Shown here piece after piece: positions 1 through 8,403 of a stretch of 64,000 bases of DNA; position 1 is the stretch's first letter, and each line of letters starts with the position of its first letter. The translations under genes and the position numbers were made by a program. A model generated the notes under the pieces. That model was not told where the DNA came from, made no database searches, and saw only the letters and a list, made by a program, of their open reading frames with translations. Origin of the DNA: Lactobacillus kullabergensis (lineage in GTDB: Bacteria > Bacillota > Bacilli > Lactobacillales > Lactobacillaceae). The stretch is from assembly GCF_000967195.1 (NCBI RefSeq), contig NZ_KQ033871.1, forward strand, positions 323,384-387,383, written 5' to 3'.

Positions 1-192
1 CTCAAGCACATGTTGGTCAAGTGGAGTTTTATTAGTTAAAACAATTTCAGCATCACCAATCCGCTTTAAAATTTCATCATCATCGTCCACTGGGGTACGA
101 TCGTAAAAGGTGCATTCACCTAGTTTTTTAAGAGGTGACCAATCTAAATCACCAGGATTTAGAGCATAACTATCTAAATTAACAATTTTCAT
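1..192 (-). CDS. D-2-hydroxyacid dehydrogenase, N-terminal part (cut by window edge)
   Basis: Only the first 64 codons are inside the window; the gene continues beyond base 1. The visible protein starts MKIVNLDSYALNPGDLDW and holds the motif EIVLTNKTPL, typical of the N-terminal substrate-binding half of NAD-dependent D-2-hydroxyacid dehydrogenases of the glycerate/phosphoglycerate type, which reduce 2-keto acids in the cytoplasm. A TGAGGT ribosome site lies about six bases before the ATG. The NAD-binding Rossmann part and catalytic His/Glu/Arg are not visible, so the exact substrate cannot be called. Confidence 0.75.
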   Translation of the reverse strand, partial: MKIVNLDSYALNPGDLDWSPLKKLGECTFYDRTPVDDDDEILKRIGDAEIVLTNKTPLDQHVLE

Positions 193-501
193 AATTTAAC
201 CTCACATACAATATATCTATACCTTATAGTTTACTACATATTACCGGCGTAACTATATATTATAAGATTGCAGTAAGATGGTGATTAAAAGAGTATTTGA
301 CAGTGTTTATAAATAATTCTAAAATTACTTTGTATTATGCATTTTAGTAATATCTCACTATTACTGACAATGAGCAAATTAAATAGTGGTAGTATGTTAT
401 TTCTTTATGGATTTTATGCCATGCAATAGTCCATAAATAGTGGTATAAAATTAAAGTAGTAAATAAATATCTAAAATAGTGGAATTAAGAAGGAGTTATC
501 A
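193..501. promoter_or_regulatory. Intergenic region with three AATAGTGG repeats and a possible promoter
   Basis: This gap separates the divergent dehydrogenase and the zinc-ribbon pair. It is AT-rich and holds no convincing gene. AATAGTGG occurs three times on the + strand, starting at 382, 436 and 475; the first two copies extend to AATAGTGGTA. TTGACA at 297-302 could be a -35 box. TTTATGG at 404-410 and CCATAAA at 431-437 form an inverted repeat. The repeats may be operator half-sites, but no binding protein can be assigned. Confidence 0.35.
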
Positions 502-1353
502 ATGAAAAAATGTCCTCAATGTGGCGCCTTAATGGGAAAAGACGTCAATTTTTGTACGTCTTGCGGTTATGATTTGCGCAATGTTAGTGTACAAAAAGTA
601 GAAGAGGCGCCTACTAATCCAGTTGAAAATACTGCCCAAGTAGAGCAAAAACAGACCGAACCTCAGCCTCCAGCTGCCAGTGAGCCAGTTAATTACGGAG
701 ATCAATTTCAAAATTACTGGCAATGGTGTGTTGATTCCTGGCGCAATCCAGGTACTAGTAGTCCTAATGTAGCAAGTTGGTACGGTTGGTTGACCATTTT
801 GATTGAAGATGCCTTTGTGGTGTTGGGTCTATATTATTGTGCCAATACTATTGTTAGTACTTTGATTAACTGGGCTAACCGCATGGGAGCCAACATTAAT
901 GGCTGGGAAAATTTTCATGTTCCCTTTAACAATATGCTGGAAATATTTGTGGTGCTGGTGATATTTGAAGCAATAGTCATTGGCGGCTTTTATGCTGGTT
1001 ATCGGTATGTCTATGACAGACAGCTGGGCTTTTTTGAGTTTATTAATCGTGGTGCCCATGCGTTCAACTTCAATCTGCTTATTTCTGTCGCATTCTTTTT
1101 ACTAATGCTTTTAGGACTAAATAGTATTAAATTCGTAATTGCCGTATTTATCATAATGCTAGCTTTATTCTTTGCAAGCCAGCATATTATATTATTTGGC
1201 GATCAGGGAGCAGTGCATGATAAGATTTTGGGCTTCTTAATTGCTTTTGCCATTATCTTTGTGTGTTTGATGATTTTAGATTCAATTATTTATAGTTCCA
1301 TGGTCCATTCAATCATCAATCAAATTATGTCAATGCAAAATGGTTCAATGTAG
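502..1353 (+). CDS. Zinc-ribbon polytopic membrane protein
   Basis: A 283-residue protein of unknown function. Residues 4-21 form a zinc ribbon with cysteines 4, 7, 18 and 21 (CPQC...CTSC). A Pro/Gln/Glu-rich linker runs to about residue 70, and then come five likely membrane helices (about 95-118, 144-169, 190-208, 209-232 and 241-264). The zinc ribbon would face the cytoplasm. A GAAGGAG ribosome site precedes the ATG. The next gene starts five bases later and also begins with a zinc ribbon, so the two are probably co-transcribed and may act together at the membrane. No enzymatic motif is visible. Confidence 0.7.
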   Translation: MKKCPQCGALMGKDVNFCTSCGYDLRNVSVQKVEEAPTNPVENTAQVEQKQTEPQPPAASEPVNYGDQFQNYWQWCVDSWRNPGTSSPNVASWYGWLTILIEDAFVVLGLYYCANTIVSTLINWANRMGANINGWENFHVPFNNMLEIFVVLVIFEAIVIGGFYAGYRYVYDRQLGFFEFINRGAHAFNFNLLISVAFFLLMLLGLNSIKFVIAVFIIMLALFFASQHIILFGDQGAVHDKILGFLIAFAIIFVCLMILDSIIYSSMVHSIINQIMSMQNGSM

Positions 1354-1367
1354 ATAGAGTGAAGGAA

Positions 1368-2768
1368 ATGAATGATAAAAAATTTTGTCCTAATTGTGGT
1401 AAAGAGGTAAAGCCGAATGCGGAATTTTGCCCTAACTGTGGTCAAAAATTGCCTCAGACGTTACATAGTAGAAAAGAATATCGCAGTCAGCAGAAAAATA
1501 CTGCCGCGCAGCCAGTTGTTAATCAGCTACAAGCCACGGCGAGCTCAGTCCATCATCCCATGAAAAAAAGAAATAAGGTCTTGCTAATCTGCTTGGGAGT
1601 TTTGATTGTTGCATTTGCGGCATTCTATGCTTGGGGTTCTAATCATTATCAAAGAAATAATCAGATTAATCAAATTGCAGCCAGTTTGAAAAATCCTCAT
1701 TCTGATTTATCCCAATTCGTAGTTTCTGAAAATCCTAATGCTCGTGTAACAACAGCAGCTCTAAAGCCAACTCAGGAATATTATGCGGAACATTACGTTG
1801 AAGCAGATAAAATGGCTGATGCTTTTAAATACGGTAATGAATATGAAAACGTCAGCTTGGTCCAAAGCGGACGTTATTTGCTTTTATTCCCCAAATATTG
1901 TTTGCAATTAAAGACTTATACACCACAGATTAGAACTAATCACGCCAATTCTACTATTTATGTCAACAATAAAAAATTTGGTGGCGTTGACGGCAGCGGT
2001 GAGGACTATTATAAAAAAATTGCTCCTTTATTTCCGGGTAAATACCACATTGAAGTAAAATCAGTTGCCTCTGGTCACCAGTTATCTGCCGATAAAAGTA
2101 CCACTATTTTTTCTAATAAAGAAATTAACATGAACATTAAAACTGTTAATTTCATGATTAAAAGTATCCCTTCTGCCACAATTTACATTAATGATAAAAA
2201 AGTAGGCAATCTTGATAAAAGGGGCACGAAAGTGTTTAAAGATTACCCTGTAACTGATGATATGAAGATCTATGTGGTTACTAAAGTTGATGGTAAATCT
2301 ATCAAATCAGAGTCTGTTGATTATGACGATATGGGCTTTGAAGATGACGATGATAGCAGCAGTAATGTTATTAAACCGGAATGGCCTGGCTTAATTAGTA
2401 AAGATGATGCTGAAGAACTTTTAGAAAAAGACTTTACATCTCCAGAAGAGGATGACTTTGTGGGTGGAGCTGAAAATAAAGGCTATCAGGAACTGCATTC
2501 TCAAGATTCTGGTTTTGATAATGATGACGATATTAATGATTATAATATGGAATGTTCTGTAGTTTCGATTACTCCGGCGCCAAATAACTGTAGCAGCGTA
2601 ACTTACAAGATTACTTACACTTTCGAACATGATGATTTTGAACATAAGCAAGTGATGTTATACACTGGCGGTCTTTTCAAACAAACTGGCGACAGCGATG
2701 ACAGCAGTCAAAAGATTAAGTCAATTGGTAACGGCAAAATAATTAGTGATAAAAAATACGATAATTAA
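1368..2768 (+). CDS. Zinc-ribbon, single-pass membrane protein of the TcaA/YvbJ type
   Basis: About 466 residues. A zinc ribbon (CPNCGKEV...CPNCGQK) lies near the N-terminus, one membrane helix follows at about residues 70-90, and a long extracytoplasmic region fills the rest. That architecture is the one seen in TcaA/YvbJ-like envelope proteins, which have been linked to the response to cell-wall antibiotics in other Firmicutes; the role here is inference. The extracellular part ends in an acidic stretch rich in Asp and Ser. The start is uncertain: the ATG at 1368 directly abuts a GAAGGAA sequence, and an in-frame GTG lies at 1359. It follows the other zinc-ribbon gene and ends before a strong terminator. 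Confidence 0.65.
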   Translation: MNDKKFCPNCGKEVKPNAEFCPNCGQKLPQTLHSRKEYRSQQKNTAAQPVVNQLQATASSVHHPMKKRNKVLLICLGVLIVAFAAFYAWGSNHYQRNNQINQIAASLKNPHSDLSQFVVSENPNARVTTAALKPTQEYYAEHYVEADKMADAFKYGNEYENVSLVQSGRYLLLFPKYCLQLKTYTPQIRTNHANSTIYVNNKKFGGVDGSGEDYYKKIAPLFPGKYHIEVKSVASGHQLSADKSTTIFSNKEINMNIKTVNFMIKSIPSATIYINDKKVGNLDKRGTKVFKDYPVTDDMKIYVVTKVDGKSIKSESVDYDDMGFEDDDDSSSNVIKPEWPGLISKDDAEELLEKDFTSPEEDDFVGGAENKGYQELHSQDSGFDNDDDINDYNMECSVVSITPAPNNCSSVTYKITYTFEHDDFEHKQVMLYTGGLFKQTGDSDDSSQKIKSIGNGKIISDKKYDN

Positions 2769-2800
2769 CATTGTTTTTAAAAGTGAATTTTTTGATAGCA

Positions 2801-2833
2801 CCTCCAAATTTGAAAAAATTTGGAGGTTTTTTT
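2801..2833 (+). terminator. Rho-independent terminator of the zinc-ribbon pair
   Basis: CCTCCAAATTT and AAATTTGGAGG form an 11-bp stem with a short A-rich loop, followed by seven T. It closes the two-gene zinc-ribbon unit. Confidence 0.85.
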
Positions 2834-3163
2834 ATGGCTTAAAACGCAAACTACACAAGTTCCCAGAAGGAATGCGGTCACGTATGATTCATATAGACTT
2901 ATTAATTATCTGCGATAAAGTTACTTAATCATATTCAATCTGTACAAAATTGCAATGATTCTAAATATAGTGGGTGTTTCAGAAATAATTTAAGTATTTG
3001 ATGGCAATTTTAAAGCAAGTGGGGGTATTTAGTTTTAGCTTTTTGACATTCTCAATTTTCAAGACTGCTAAATCAGTTTATTTAACGGGTTTTAGCAGTC
3101 TTTTTTATTTTGACCCAAATTTCTTTCCCATTTTAAAAAGAATTGACTCTAGAACATTATTTT
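2834..3163. other. Gene-free stretch with a second terminator-like hairpin at 3061-3107
   Basis: I find no supported gene here. AAGACTGCTAAA (3061-3072) and TTTAGCAGTCTT (3091-3102) make a 12-bp stem followed by a T-run, which is a good intrinsic terminator although no recognisable transcript feeds it. It may insulate the downstream PTS promoter or be the relic of a lost gene. Confidence 0.5.
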
Positions 3164-3179
3164 TAGAAACCGCTTGCAA
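3164..3179. promoter_or_regulatory. cre site (CcpA operator) of the gfr-like operon
   Basis: Read on the minus strand, TTGCAAGCGGTTTCTA matches the cre consensus WTGNNARCGNWWWCAW at 15 of 16 positions. It overlaps the likely -35 box TTGCAA (3174-3179), whose -10 box TATAGT is at 3196-3201 with a 16-base spacer. Carbon catabolite repression of the operon is therefore likely. Confidence 0.7.
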
Positions 3180-3191
3180 AAGAAGTTGATA

Positions 3192-3236
3192 GTGGTATAG
3201 TTAAATTAATAAATGGTATATATAAGAAACCACTTA
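3192..3236. promoter_or_regulatory. Candidate GntR half-sites at the gfr-like promoter
   Basis: TGGTATA occurs at 3193-3199 and 3214-3220, and an inverted copy AAACCACTT lies at 3228-3236. TGGT(A/T)T is the half-site shape used by many GntR/UTRA repressors of the NagR/YvoA type. The first copy overlaps the -10 box. Two GntR regulators are encoded at 7.6-9.1 kb and either could bind here; this is inference from position. Confidence 0.4.
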
Positions 3237-3249
3237 GGAGATGCTGAAA

Positions 3250-4368
3250 ATGCGAATGCAGGATTATGTGAAATATTCATCTGAAAAATTAGGTGAGAAT
3301 TTTCAAAAAAGGGATGAGTTAATTAGCGGAGTAGCAAATCTGTTTTTAAAAAAGAAATATTTGAGTATTACCTTAATTGCTTCGGGTTCTTCTTATAATG
3401 CTTTAGCAATGATTCAGGATTCGTTGCAAGAGATGACAAAAAAGTCGGTGTATCTTCATACACCGGAATATGTTATGCAATTTGGCATTGCAGCCCAGGA
3501 AAGTACATTTATTATTGTTGTGTCACAGAGTGGCTCTTCGACCAATATCATTAATTGCTTGCAGTATTTACAAAAAAACGACATATTTGCAGTTTCTTTA
3601 ACTGGCAATCTTGATAGTCAAATGAGCAAATACTCACAAGAAATTTTTGATTATGGACCTGGTAATGAGTACGTGGATTATGTAACTGTCGGCGTACAAA
3701 CACTTGTCGAGTTCTTTTTGTTATTGGGCTGTGAAATTAGCATTCTAGATTCACAACAAAAAGAAGACTTTTATAAGCAACTACAGCAAACTATTTCATA
3801 CCAAAAGGAGTTGATGGCGGAAACAGAAAAATTTATTCAAAATAATTATTTTGCCCTTTCAATGAAAAACCCTACTTTTTTCTGTGGCAATGGACCCAAT
3901 TATGGAGTTGCAAAAGAAGGAGCTCTTAAATTTCAAGAAACGCTAAAAAGACCTGCAATGTATTACGAACTAGAAGAATTTCTTCATGGGCCGGATATGC
4001 AATTAACGCCAAATCATACCGTCTTTTTAATTGATGATATGCCTGTTTCTGGGAAAACTAGATTCTCAGAAGTTTTTGAAGCATTAAAAGAAATAACGCC
4101 AAATGTGTTTTTTATTACTAGTTCAAATCATTTGGAAAAAGATCATAGAATCTTGAAAACCCAAGCTGTGAATAACTGGTTTTTTGAACCCTATTATTCA
4201 TTGCCAGTAGTGCAATTAGTGGCAGCAAAAATGACTGACGAGCTTCAGGCTTGGGCTACACATTCTTATTTTGACAAGTTTGATCAAAAAATTGCAATTA
4301 AAACAGATGATTATGACGAAGAAATCAAAAATATCAAGCAAAAGTGGGATTCAGATCATAAAAGTTAA
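3250..4368 (+). CDS. SIS-domain sugar-phosphate deglycase/isomerase, GfrE-like
   Basis: About 372 residues with two SIS (phosphosugar-binding) domains, like the isomerase half of GlmS. The motif EGALKFQETL and the following EEFLHGP are characteristic of the GlmS/GfrE branch. In Salmonella, GfrE is a glucoselysine-6-phosphate deglycase. Here the gene leads an operon with mannose-family EIIB, EIIC and EIID and a second, FrlB-like SIS protein, so the same job is the best guess; an amino-sugar isomerase is the alternative. The start is set by AGGAG at 3236-3240: an ATG at 3241 would touch it, while ATG 3250 has a nine-base spacer. Cytoplasmic. Confidence 0.65.
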   Translation: MRMQDYVKYSSEKLGENFQKRDELISGVANLFLKKKYLSITLIASGSSYNALAMIQDSLQEMTKKSVYLHTPEYVMQFGIAAQESTFIIVVSQSGSSTNIINCLQYLQKNDIFAVSLTGNLDSQMSKYSQEIFDYGPGNEYVDYVTVGVQTLVEFFLLLGCEISILDSQQKEDFYKQLQQTISYQKELMAETEKFIQNNYFALSMKNPTFFCGNGPNYGVAKEGALKFQETLKRPAMYYELEEFLHGPDMQLTPNHTVFLIDDMPVSGKTRFSEVFEALKEITPNVFFITSSNHLEKDHRILKTQAVNNWFFEPYYSLPVVQLVAAKMTDELQAWATHSYFDKFDQKIAIKTDDYDEEIKNIKQKWDSDHKS

Positions 4369-4389
4369 ATTAGCTTAGGAGGCTTAAAA

Positions 4390-4866
4390 ATGATTAAGAT
4401 GATTCGTGTTGACTATAGGCTGCTGCATGGCCAGGTTGCTTTTTCATGGACGCAAGCTTTAGGCGCAGACGCATTACTTCTAGTAAGTGATACTGTTAAA
4501 AAAGATCCGCTACGCATGAAAGCGTTGAGATTAGCAAAGCCAGCTGGAACTAAAGTAGTTATTAAAACTTGTGATGAGGCTATTGAGCAAATAAAAAGTG
4601 GGATTACAGATAAATATAAGCTGTTTGTCATATGTGAAACTCTACCAATTGCGGCCAAACTTGTTGAAGCTATCGGTGAAAAAGCAATTAATTTGGGCAA
4701 TATGCCGTTTAAAGATAGTAAAAAGCAAGTGACTAAGAGTATTTTTATTGATCATGAAGATGTAGAAATAATGCAAAAACTGGTAGATCAAGGAGTTGAG
4801 CTTTTTATTCAAATGGTACCGACTGAAAACAAGATCGATGCTAAAAAGTTTCTAAAGGAGGTGTAA
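4390..4866 (+). CDS. PTS EIIB, mannose/fructose/sorbose family
   Basis: 158 residues, the full size of a mannose-family EIIB. The N-terminal motif DYRLLHGQV carries the phosphorylated histidine (His13), which receives phosphate from EIIA and passes it to the incoming sugar at EIIC/EIID. It lies 21 bases after the first SIS gene with AGGAGG before the ATG, and three bases before EIIC, so the genes are one operon. Substrate specificity cannot be read from EIIB; the SIS neighbours suggest Amadori compounds such as glucoselysine or fructoselysine. Confidence 0.9.
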   Translation: MIKMIRVDYRLLHGQVAFSWTQALGADALLLVSDTVKKDPLRMKALRLAKPAGTKVVIKTCDEAIEQIKSGITDKYKLFVICETLPIAAKLVEAIGEKAINLGNMPFKDSKKQVTKSIFIDHEDVEIMQKLVDQGVELFIQMVPTENKIDAKKFLKEV

Positions 4867-4869
4867 AAA

Positions 4870-5667
4870 TTGATACTAAAAACTTTTTTAATATTTTTGA
4901 TTGATTTATTAGGTGACTCTGAATGGCTACTAGGTACTAGCTATTTGCAAAGGCCGATCATTCTGGGTCCTTTAGTGGGACTAGTTTTAGGTGATTTGCA
5001 AAGTGGAATAATTATGGGAGCAACCCTTGAACTTGCAATGATCGGTGCAGTTTCAATTGGTGCTTATGACCCACCTGATTTGGTTTCTGGCTCAATAATT
5101 GGTATTTCTTTAGCAATACAGAATCAGGCAACACCAGCGGCAGCTTTGACTTTAGGTATTCCAATTGCTGCTATTATGCAAGCACTTGAATTAGCTACTG
5201 GACAACCACTAATGCTGGCTTTCATTCACCGGTGTGATAATGCTGCTGATAAAGGTGATACTAAAGCATTGACAAGAAACATGCTAATTGCTGGTTATAT
5301 TCAAGACTGGCCAGACATAGTTTTTGTACCTTTAGCTTTTTACTTTGGTTCTTCGACAGTAGCAAAGTTGCTTAATATAATACCTCAGTTTGTCCAAGAT
5401 GGAATGAACGTTGCTGCAGGACTATTACCACTCTTAGGTTTTGCAATGCTAGCACAAATGATGATGAACAAAAAAGTGGTAGCTTTCTTTTTCTTCGGCT
5501 TTTTCTTAGTAGCATACGGTAAACTGTCAACAACTGGTGTGGCAATTTTTGCAGCAATCATGGTGGCAATTATGTATATTTTCTTTGATAGAGATAATGA
5601 GAGTCGAAAGGGAAAGGATACTAAACCAAGTGTAGAAGAGGAAGGTGATGGTTTCGATGAATTTTAA
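4870..5667 (+). CDS. PTS EIIC, mannose/sorbose family permease
   Basis: 265 residues and strongly hydrophobic, with the pattern of mannose-family EIIC, which forms the sugar channel together with EIID. The start is a TTG after a strong AAGGAGGTG ribosome site. The cytoplasmic C-terminus is charged and ends in GDGFDEF, and the EIID gene starts inside this tail (about 20 bases overlap), which implies translational coupling. The detached EIIA at 9.2 kb ends in a very similar GDGFDSF. Confidence 0.88.
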   Translation: MILKTFLIFLIDLLGDSEWLLGTSYLQRPIILGPLVGLVLGDLQSGIIMGATLELAMIGAVSIGAYDPPDLVSGSIIGISLAIQNQATPAAALTLGIPIAAIMQALELATGQPLMLAFIHRCDNAADKGDTKALTRNMLIAGYIQDWPDIVFVPLAFYFGSSTVAKLLNIIPQFVQDGMNVAAGLLPLLGFAMLAQMMMNKKVVAFFFFGFFLVAYGKLSTTGVAIFAAIMVAIMYIFFDRDNESRKGKDTKPSVEEEGDGFDEF

Positions 5668-6490
5668 CATTAAACCTAAATATAATAAGAAAATAAATAA
5701 ATCTGATTTGGTTAAGTTATATTGGCGCAGTATTCCTTATGAACATTCTTGGAATTATGAACGAATGGGAAATGTTGGTTTTACTTGGGCAATCATGCCT
5801 ATTTTGAAAAAATTATATCCCCAAAAGGATAAATTCATTCATGCTTTAAAACGTAACTTGGAATTATACAATATGACGCCATATATTGTAACTCTACCAC
5901 TTGGAATTTCTGCAGCGATGGAAGAAGCTAATGCAACAAATGAAGATTTCGATGAGACTTCTATTTCAGCGGTTAAATTAGCCTTGATGGGTCCACTATC
6001 CGGTATTGGTGATTCATTTTTCTGGGGTACTCTCAGAGTTTTAGCAACAGGTATTGGAACAACGTTGGCAATTAAAGGAAATGTCTTAGGACCAATTTTA
6101 TTCTTTTTGATTTTTAATGTACCTCATTTTATTATTAGATACTATTGTACTTTTTTGGGATATTCTTTAGGGTCAAATGTAATTAATAATGTCGAAAATT
6201 CGGGTATGATGGATAAAATCACCAAATATGCCTCAATGATCGGAATGATGGTTGTTGGTGCTATGACTCAAGAAATGACTAGTGTAAATTTTACGACCAA
6301 AATTGGTGTCGGTAAAAGTGCATCTACAGTTCAATCACTGCTTGATGAAATATTTCCAGGAATAGCCACTTTAGTACTTTTCGGCATAACCTATTGGATG
6401 CTCAAGAAAAAATTAAATCCATTATTAATTATGTTAATAATTTTAGTCGTCAGTATAGCAGCAGCCTATTTTAAAATTTTAGGAGCTTAA
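5648..6490 (+). CDS. PTS EIID, mannose family
   Basis: About 280 residues with the EIID signature: a hydrophilic N-terminus containing SWNYERMGNVGFTWAIMP, the central LMGPLSGIGDSFFWGTLR glycine-rich motif, and hydrophobic helices at the C-terminus. It is the second membrane subunit of the transporter. ATG 5648 has GAGG five to six bases upstream within the EIIC coding sequence; ATG 5657 is an alternative. It is followed 20 bases later by the FrlB-like gene. Confidence 0.88.
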   Translation: MVSMNFNIKPKYNKKINKSDLVKLYWRSIPYEHSWNYERMGNVGFTWAIMPILKKLYPQKDKFIHALKRNLELYNMTPYIVTLPLGISAAMEEANATNEDFDETSISAVKLALMGPLSGIGDSFFWGTLRVLATGIGTTLAIKGNVLGPILFFLIFNVPHFIIRYYCTFLGYSLGSNVINNVENSGMMDKITKYASMIGMMVVGAMTQEMTSVNFTTKIGVGKSASTVQSLLDEIFPGIATLVLFGITYWMLKKKLNPLLIMLIILVVSIAAAYFKILGA

Positions 6491-6509
6491 TTTCAGAAAG
6501 GAAAAATAA

Positions 6510-7529
6510 ATGACAGTAATGAAAGATTTTGACGTAAAAGAATATTTGCAAAATGGTAAAGATGTATATGCTCAAAGAGAAAATATCGAGAAATTAGCCG
6601 ATAAATTATCTAAAAAAGAGTATCAAAACATTGTGATGATTGGTATCGGTGGAACGTGGATGGAATGGTATCCAGTTGCAGAATACTTGCATCATTTGTC
6701 TGATTTTCCAGTTTACTTGGAAAATGCTGGTGAATTATTGGTTAAAAAGGATATTAACTATCTCACTAATAAGTCTTTGGTTCTTACTTCTTCGGATTCA
6801 GGTGATACCAAAGAAATTGTAGCAGCGGTGAAATACTGCAATCAAAAAGGAATTGATGTTTATGGTTTTACCAAAAATCCAGAATCTGCCTTAGGAAAAT
6901 TGTTAAAAGAATCAATTAATGGTTCACTAGCTGAATGTGAAAATGCCTATTTAATGTACTTTATGCTAACTTTACGTATCTATCAAAATTGGGGTTACTA
7001 TAAAGATTACGACCGCTGGGCAGATCAAATGAAACAACTTTATCCTAATCTATTAAGATTCAGAGAAGAATTTGAGCCAAGAGCGCAGAGTATTGCGCGT
7101 AAATATTACAATGCCCCATTAACTATGACTGTGGGCTCAGGGATGCTGTGGGGTGAAACATGCATGTTTTCAATGTGTATCTTGGAAGAAATGCAATGGG
7201 TTCGCACACGACCTGTTACTTCAGCTGACTTTTTCCACGGTCCATTAGAATTGGTTGATGATACTTTACCAGTATACTTAATCAAAGGCGAAGACGAATA
7301 TCGTGCGTTAGATGAACGAGTAGAACGCTTTTTGCCAAAGCATACAAAGAGTTTTGAAGTCTTTGACACTAAAGACTTTGTATTTGAAGGAATTGATGAT
7401 GACTTTAGGCAAATTTGCTCCCCAATGGTTATAACATCGCTTTTAACTGATCGTTTAGCATCATGGTATCAACAATATACTGGTCATGACCTCAATTTCC
7501 GTCGCTACTATCGTCAATTTGATTATTAA
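6510..7529 (+). CDS. SIS-domain deglycase, FrlB/GfrF-like (fructoselysine-6-phosphate type)
   Basis: 339 residues with two SIS domains. The C-terminal half contains SADFFHGPLELVDD, then GEDEYRALDERVERFLPK, closely matching the FrlB/GfrF family, which splits fructoselysine-6-phosphate into glucose-6-phosphate and lysine. It closes the operon after EIID with AGAAAGGAAA before the ATG. A PTS plus one GfrE-like and one FrlB-like SIS protein is the composition known for glucoselysine and fructoselysine uptake. A different amino-acid adduct or an amino sugar remains possible. Cytoplasmic. Confidence 0.72.
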   Translation: MTVMKDFDVKEYLQNGKDVYAQRENIEKLADKLSKKEYQNIVMIGIGGTWMEWYPVAEYLHHLSDFPVYLENAGELLVKKDINYLTNKSLVLTSSDSGDTKEIVAAVKYCNQKGIDVYGFTKNPESALGKLLKESINGSLAECENAYLMYFMLTLRIYQNWGYYKDYDRWADQMKQLYPNLLRFREEFEPRAQSIARKYYNAPLTMTVGSGMLWGETCMFSMCILEEMQWVRTRPVTSADFFHGPLELVDDTLPVYLIKGEDEYRALDERVERFLPKHTKSFEVFDTKDFVFEGIDDDFRQICSPMVITSLLTDRLASWYQQYTGHDLNFRRYYRQFDY

Positions 7530-7540
7530 AGCAAAAGAAA

Positions 7541-7577
7541 AAATCGTAAAAAGTCATAATCTTTTTACGATTTTTTT
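7541..7577. terminator. Bidirectional terminator between the deglycase and GntR genes
   Basis: AAATCGTAAAAAG and CTTTTTACGATTT form a 13-bp stem with T-runs on both strands. It serves the convergent operon end on the left and the GntR gene on the right. Confidence 0.85.
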
Positions 7578-7597
7578 GTAAATTTATGTAGCTATAC

Positions 7598-8371
7598 TCA
7601 ATAGGTTTCTTTTTCACCTAAAATACCACCAAGAGTAAATTGAAGATTCAATTCTTCTGATATAAGATAACTTTCCGTATATTCAACAGCATTACTTTGT
7701 TCATCAAAGCCATGATAAACAATGTAGTACAAAGGACTACCCTTCTTAACTTTTAGTATACGTGCTTCTTTATCTAAAGCAGGAATAACTTGCACTGACT
7801 GAGAAACATCAATTGGTCTATGTTGTTTTGATTCCATATAGTCATAAAGACTAATATTCTTAAAATCTATTTTTGCAGCATCCGGAAAAAGCTTGTCTGG
7901 TAAATAATTGTATTCTATAGCAAAAGGTTTGTTTTTTATTCTACGAATTCTATGTAATGCAAAGACTTTATCATTTCTACTTTGTTTAAGTTTATCATTA
8001 AGAAATAAGTTGCTACTTATAATTTCTTTTCCTATCACATCACTGAATAATTTTATACCTTTTTTAGTTAGAAGTTCAGAGATACCTAAATTTTCATTTT
8101 TATCTGTAAATGACAAATTAAAATAAATACTGTTTTTATCTTTGTTATTAGAGGTAACATATGTTCCGCTACCTTGTTTACGAGTTAATAAACCTTTCTT
8201 TTTTAAGGCATCAATAGCTTTTTTTACAGTCATACGATTAATGCCATACTTTTCTGCAAGCACGCGTTCACTAGGTATTTTAGCCCCTGGAAGAAATTCT
8301 TTATTTAAAATTTTCTTTTCCAGAGCATTTTCAATTTGAATATATAAGGGGGCGTGGAATAAATTGTTCAT
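7598..8371 (-). CDS. GntR-family transcriptional regulator (HutC/UTRA type)
   Basis: 257 residues. The winged helix-turn-helix occupies about residues 8-75 (PSERVLAEKYGINRMTVKKA) and the rest is a UTRA ligand domain, which in this family binds a phosphorylated sugar or amino sugar. It is convergent with the gfr-like operon and downstream of a second GntR gene on the same strand, only 32 bases apart, so the two may be co-transcribed. It probably controls the neighbouring PTS, responding to the phosphorylated substrate. TGAGGA precedes the ATG. Confidence 0.85.
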   Translation of the reverse strand: MNNLFHAPLYIQIENALEKKILNKEFLPGAKIPSERVLAEKYGINRMTVKKAIDALKKKGLLTRKQGSGTYVTSNNKDKNSIYFNLSFTDKNENLGISELLTKKGIKLFSDVIGKEIISSNLFLNDKLKQSRNDKVFALHRIRRIKNKPFAIEYNYLPDKLFPDAAKIDFKNISLYDYMESKQHRPIDVSQSVQVIPALDKEARILKVKKGSPLYYIVYHGFDEQSNAVEYTESYLISEELNLQFTLGGILGEKETY

Positions 8372-8403
8372 TTTTAATAATCCTCAACGACTACTTTTAC
8401 TTT

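Noticed and set aside
2834..3110. Possible insertion-sequence remnant
   Set aside because: The hairpin arms look like an IS end, but I see no transposase sequence, target duplication or matching second end.
2998..3189. 63-residue open frame before the gfr-like operon
   Set aside because: It spans a terminator hairpin and the cre site and has no similarity I recognise; it is a chance frame in AT-rich DNA.
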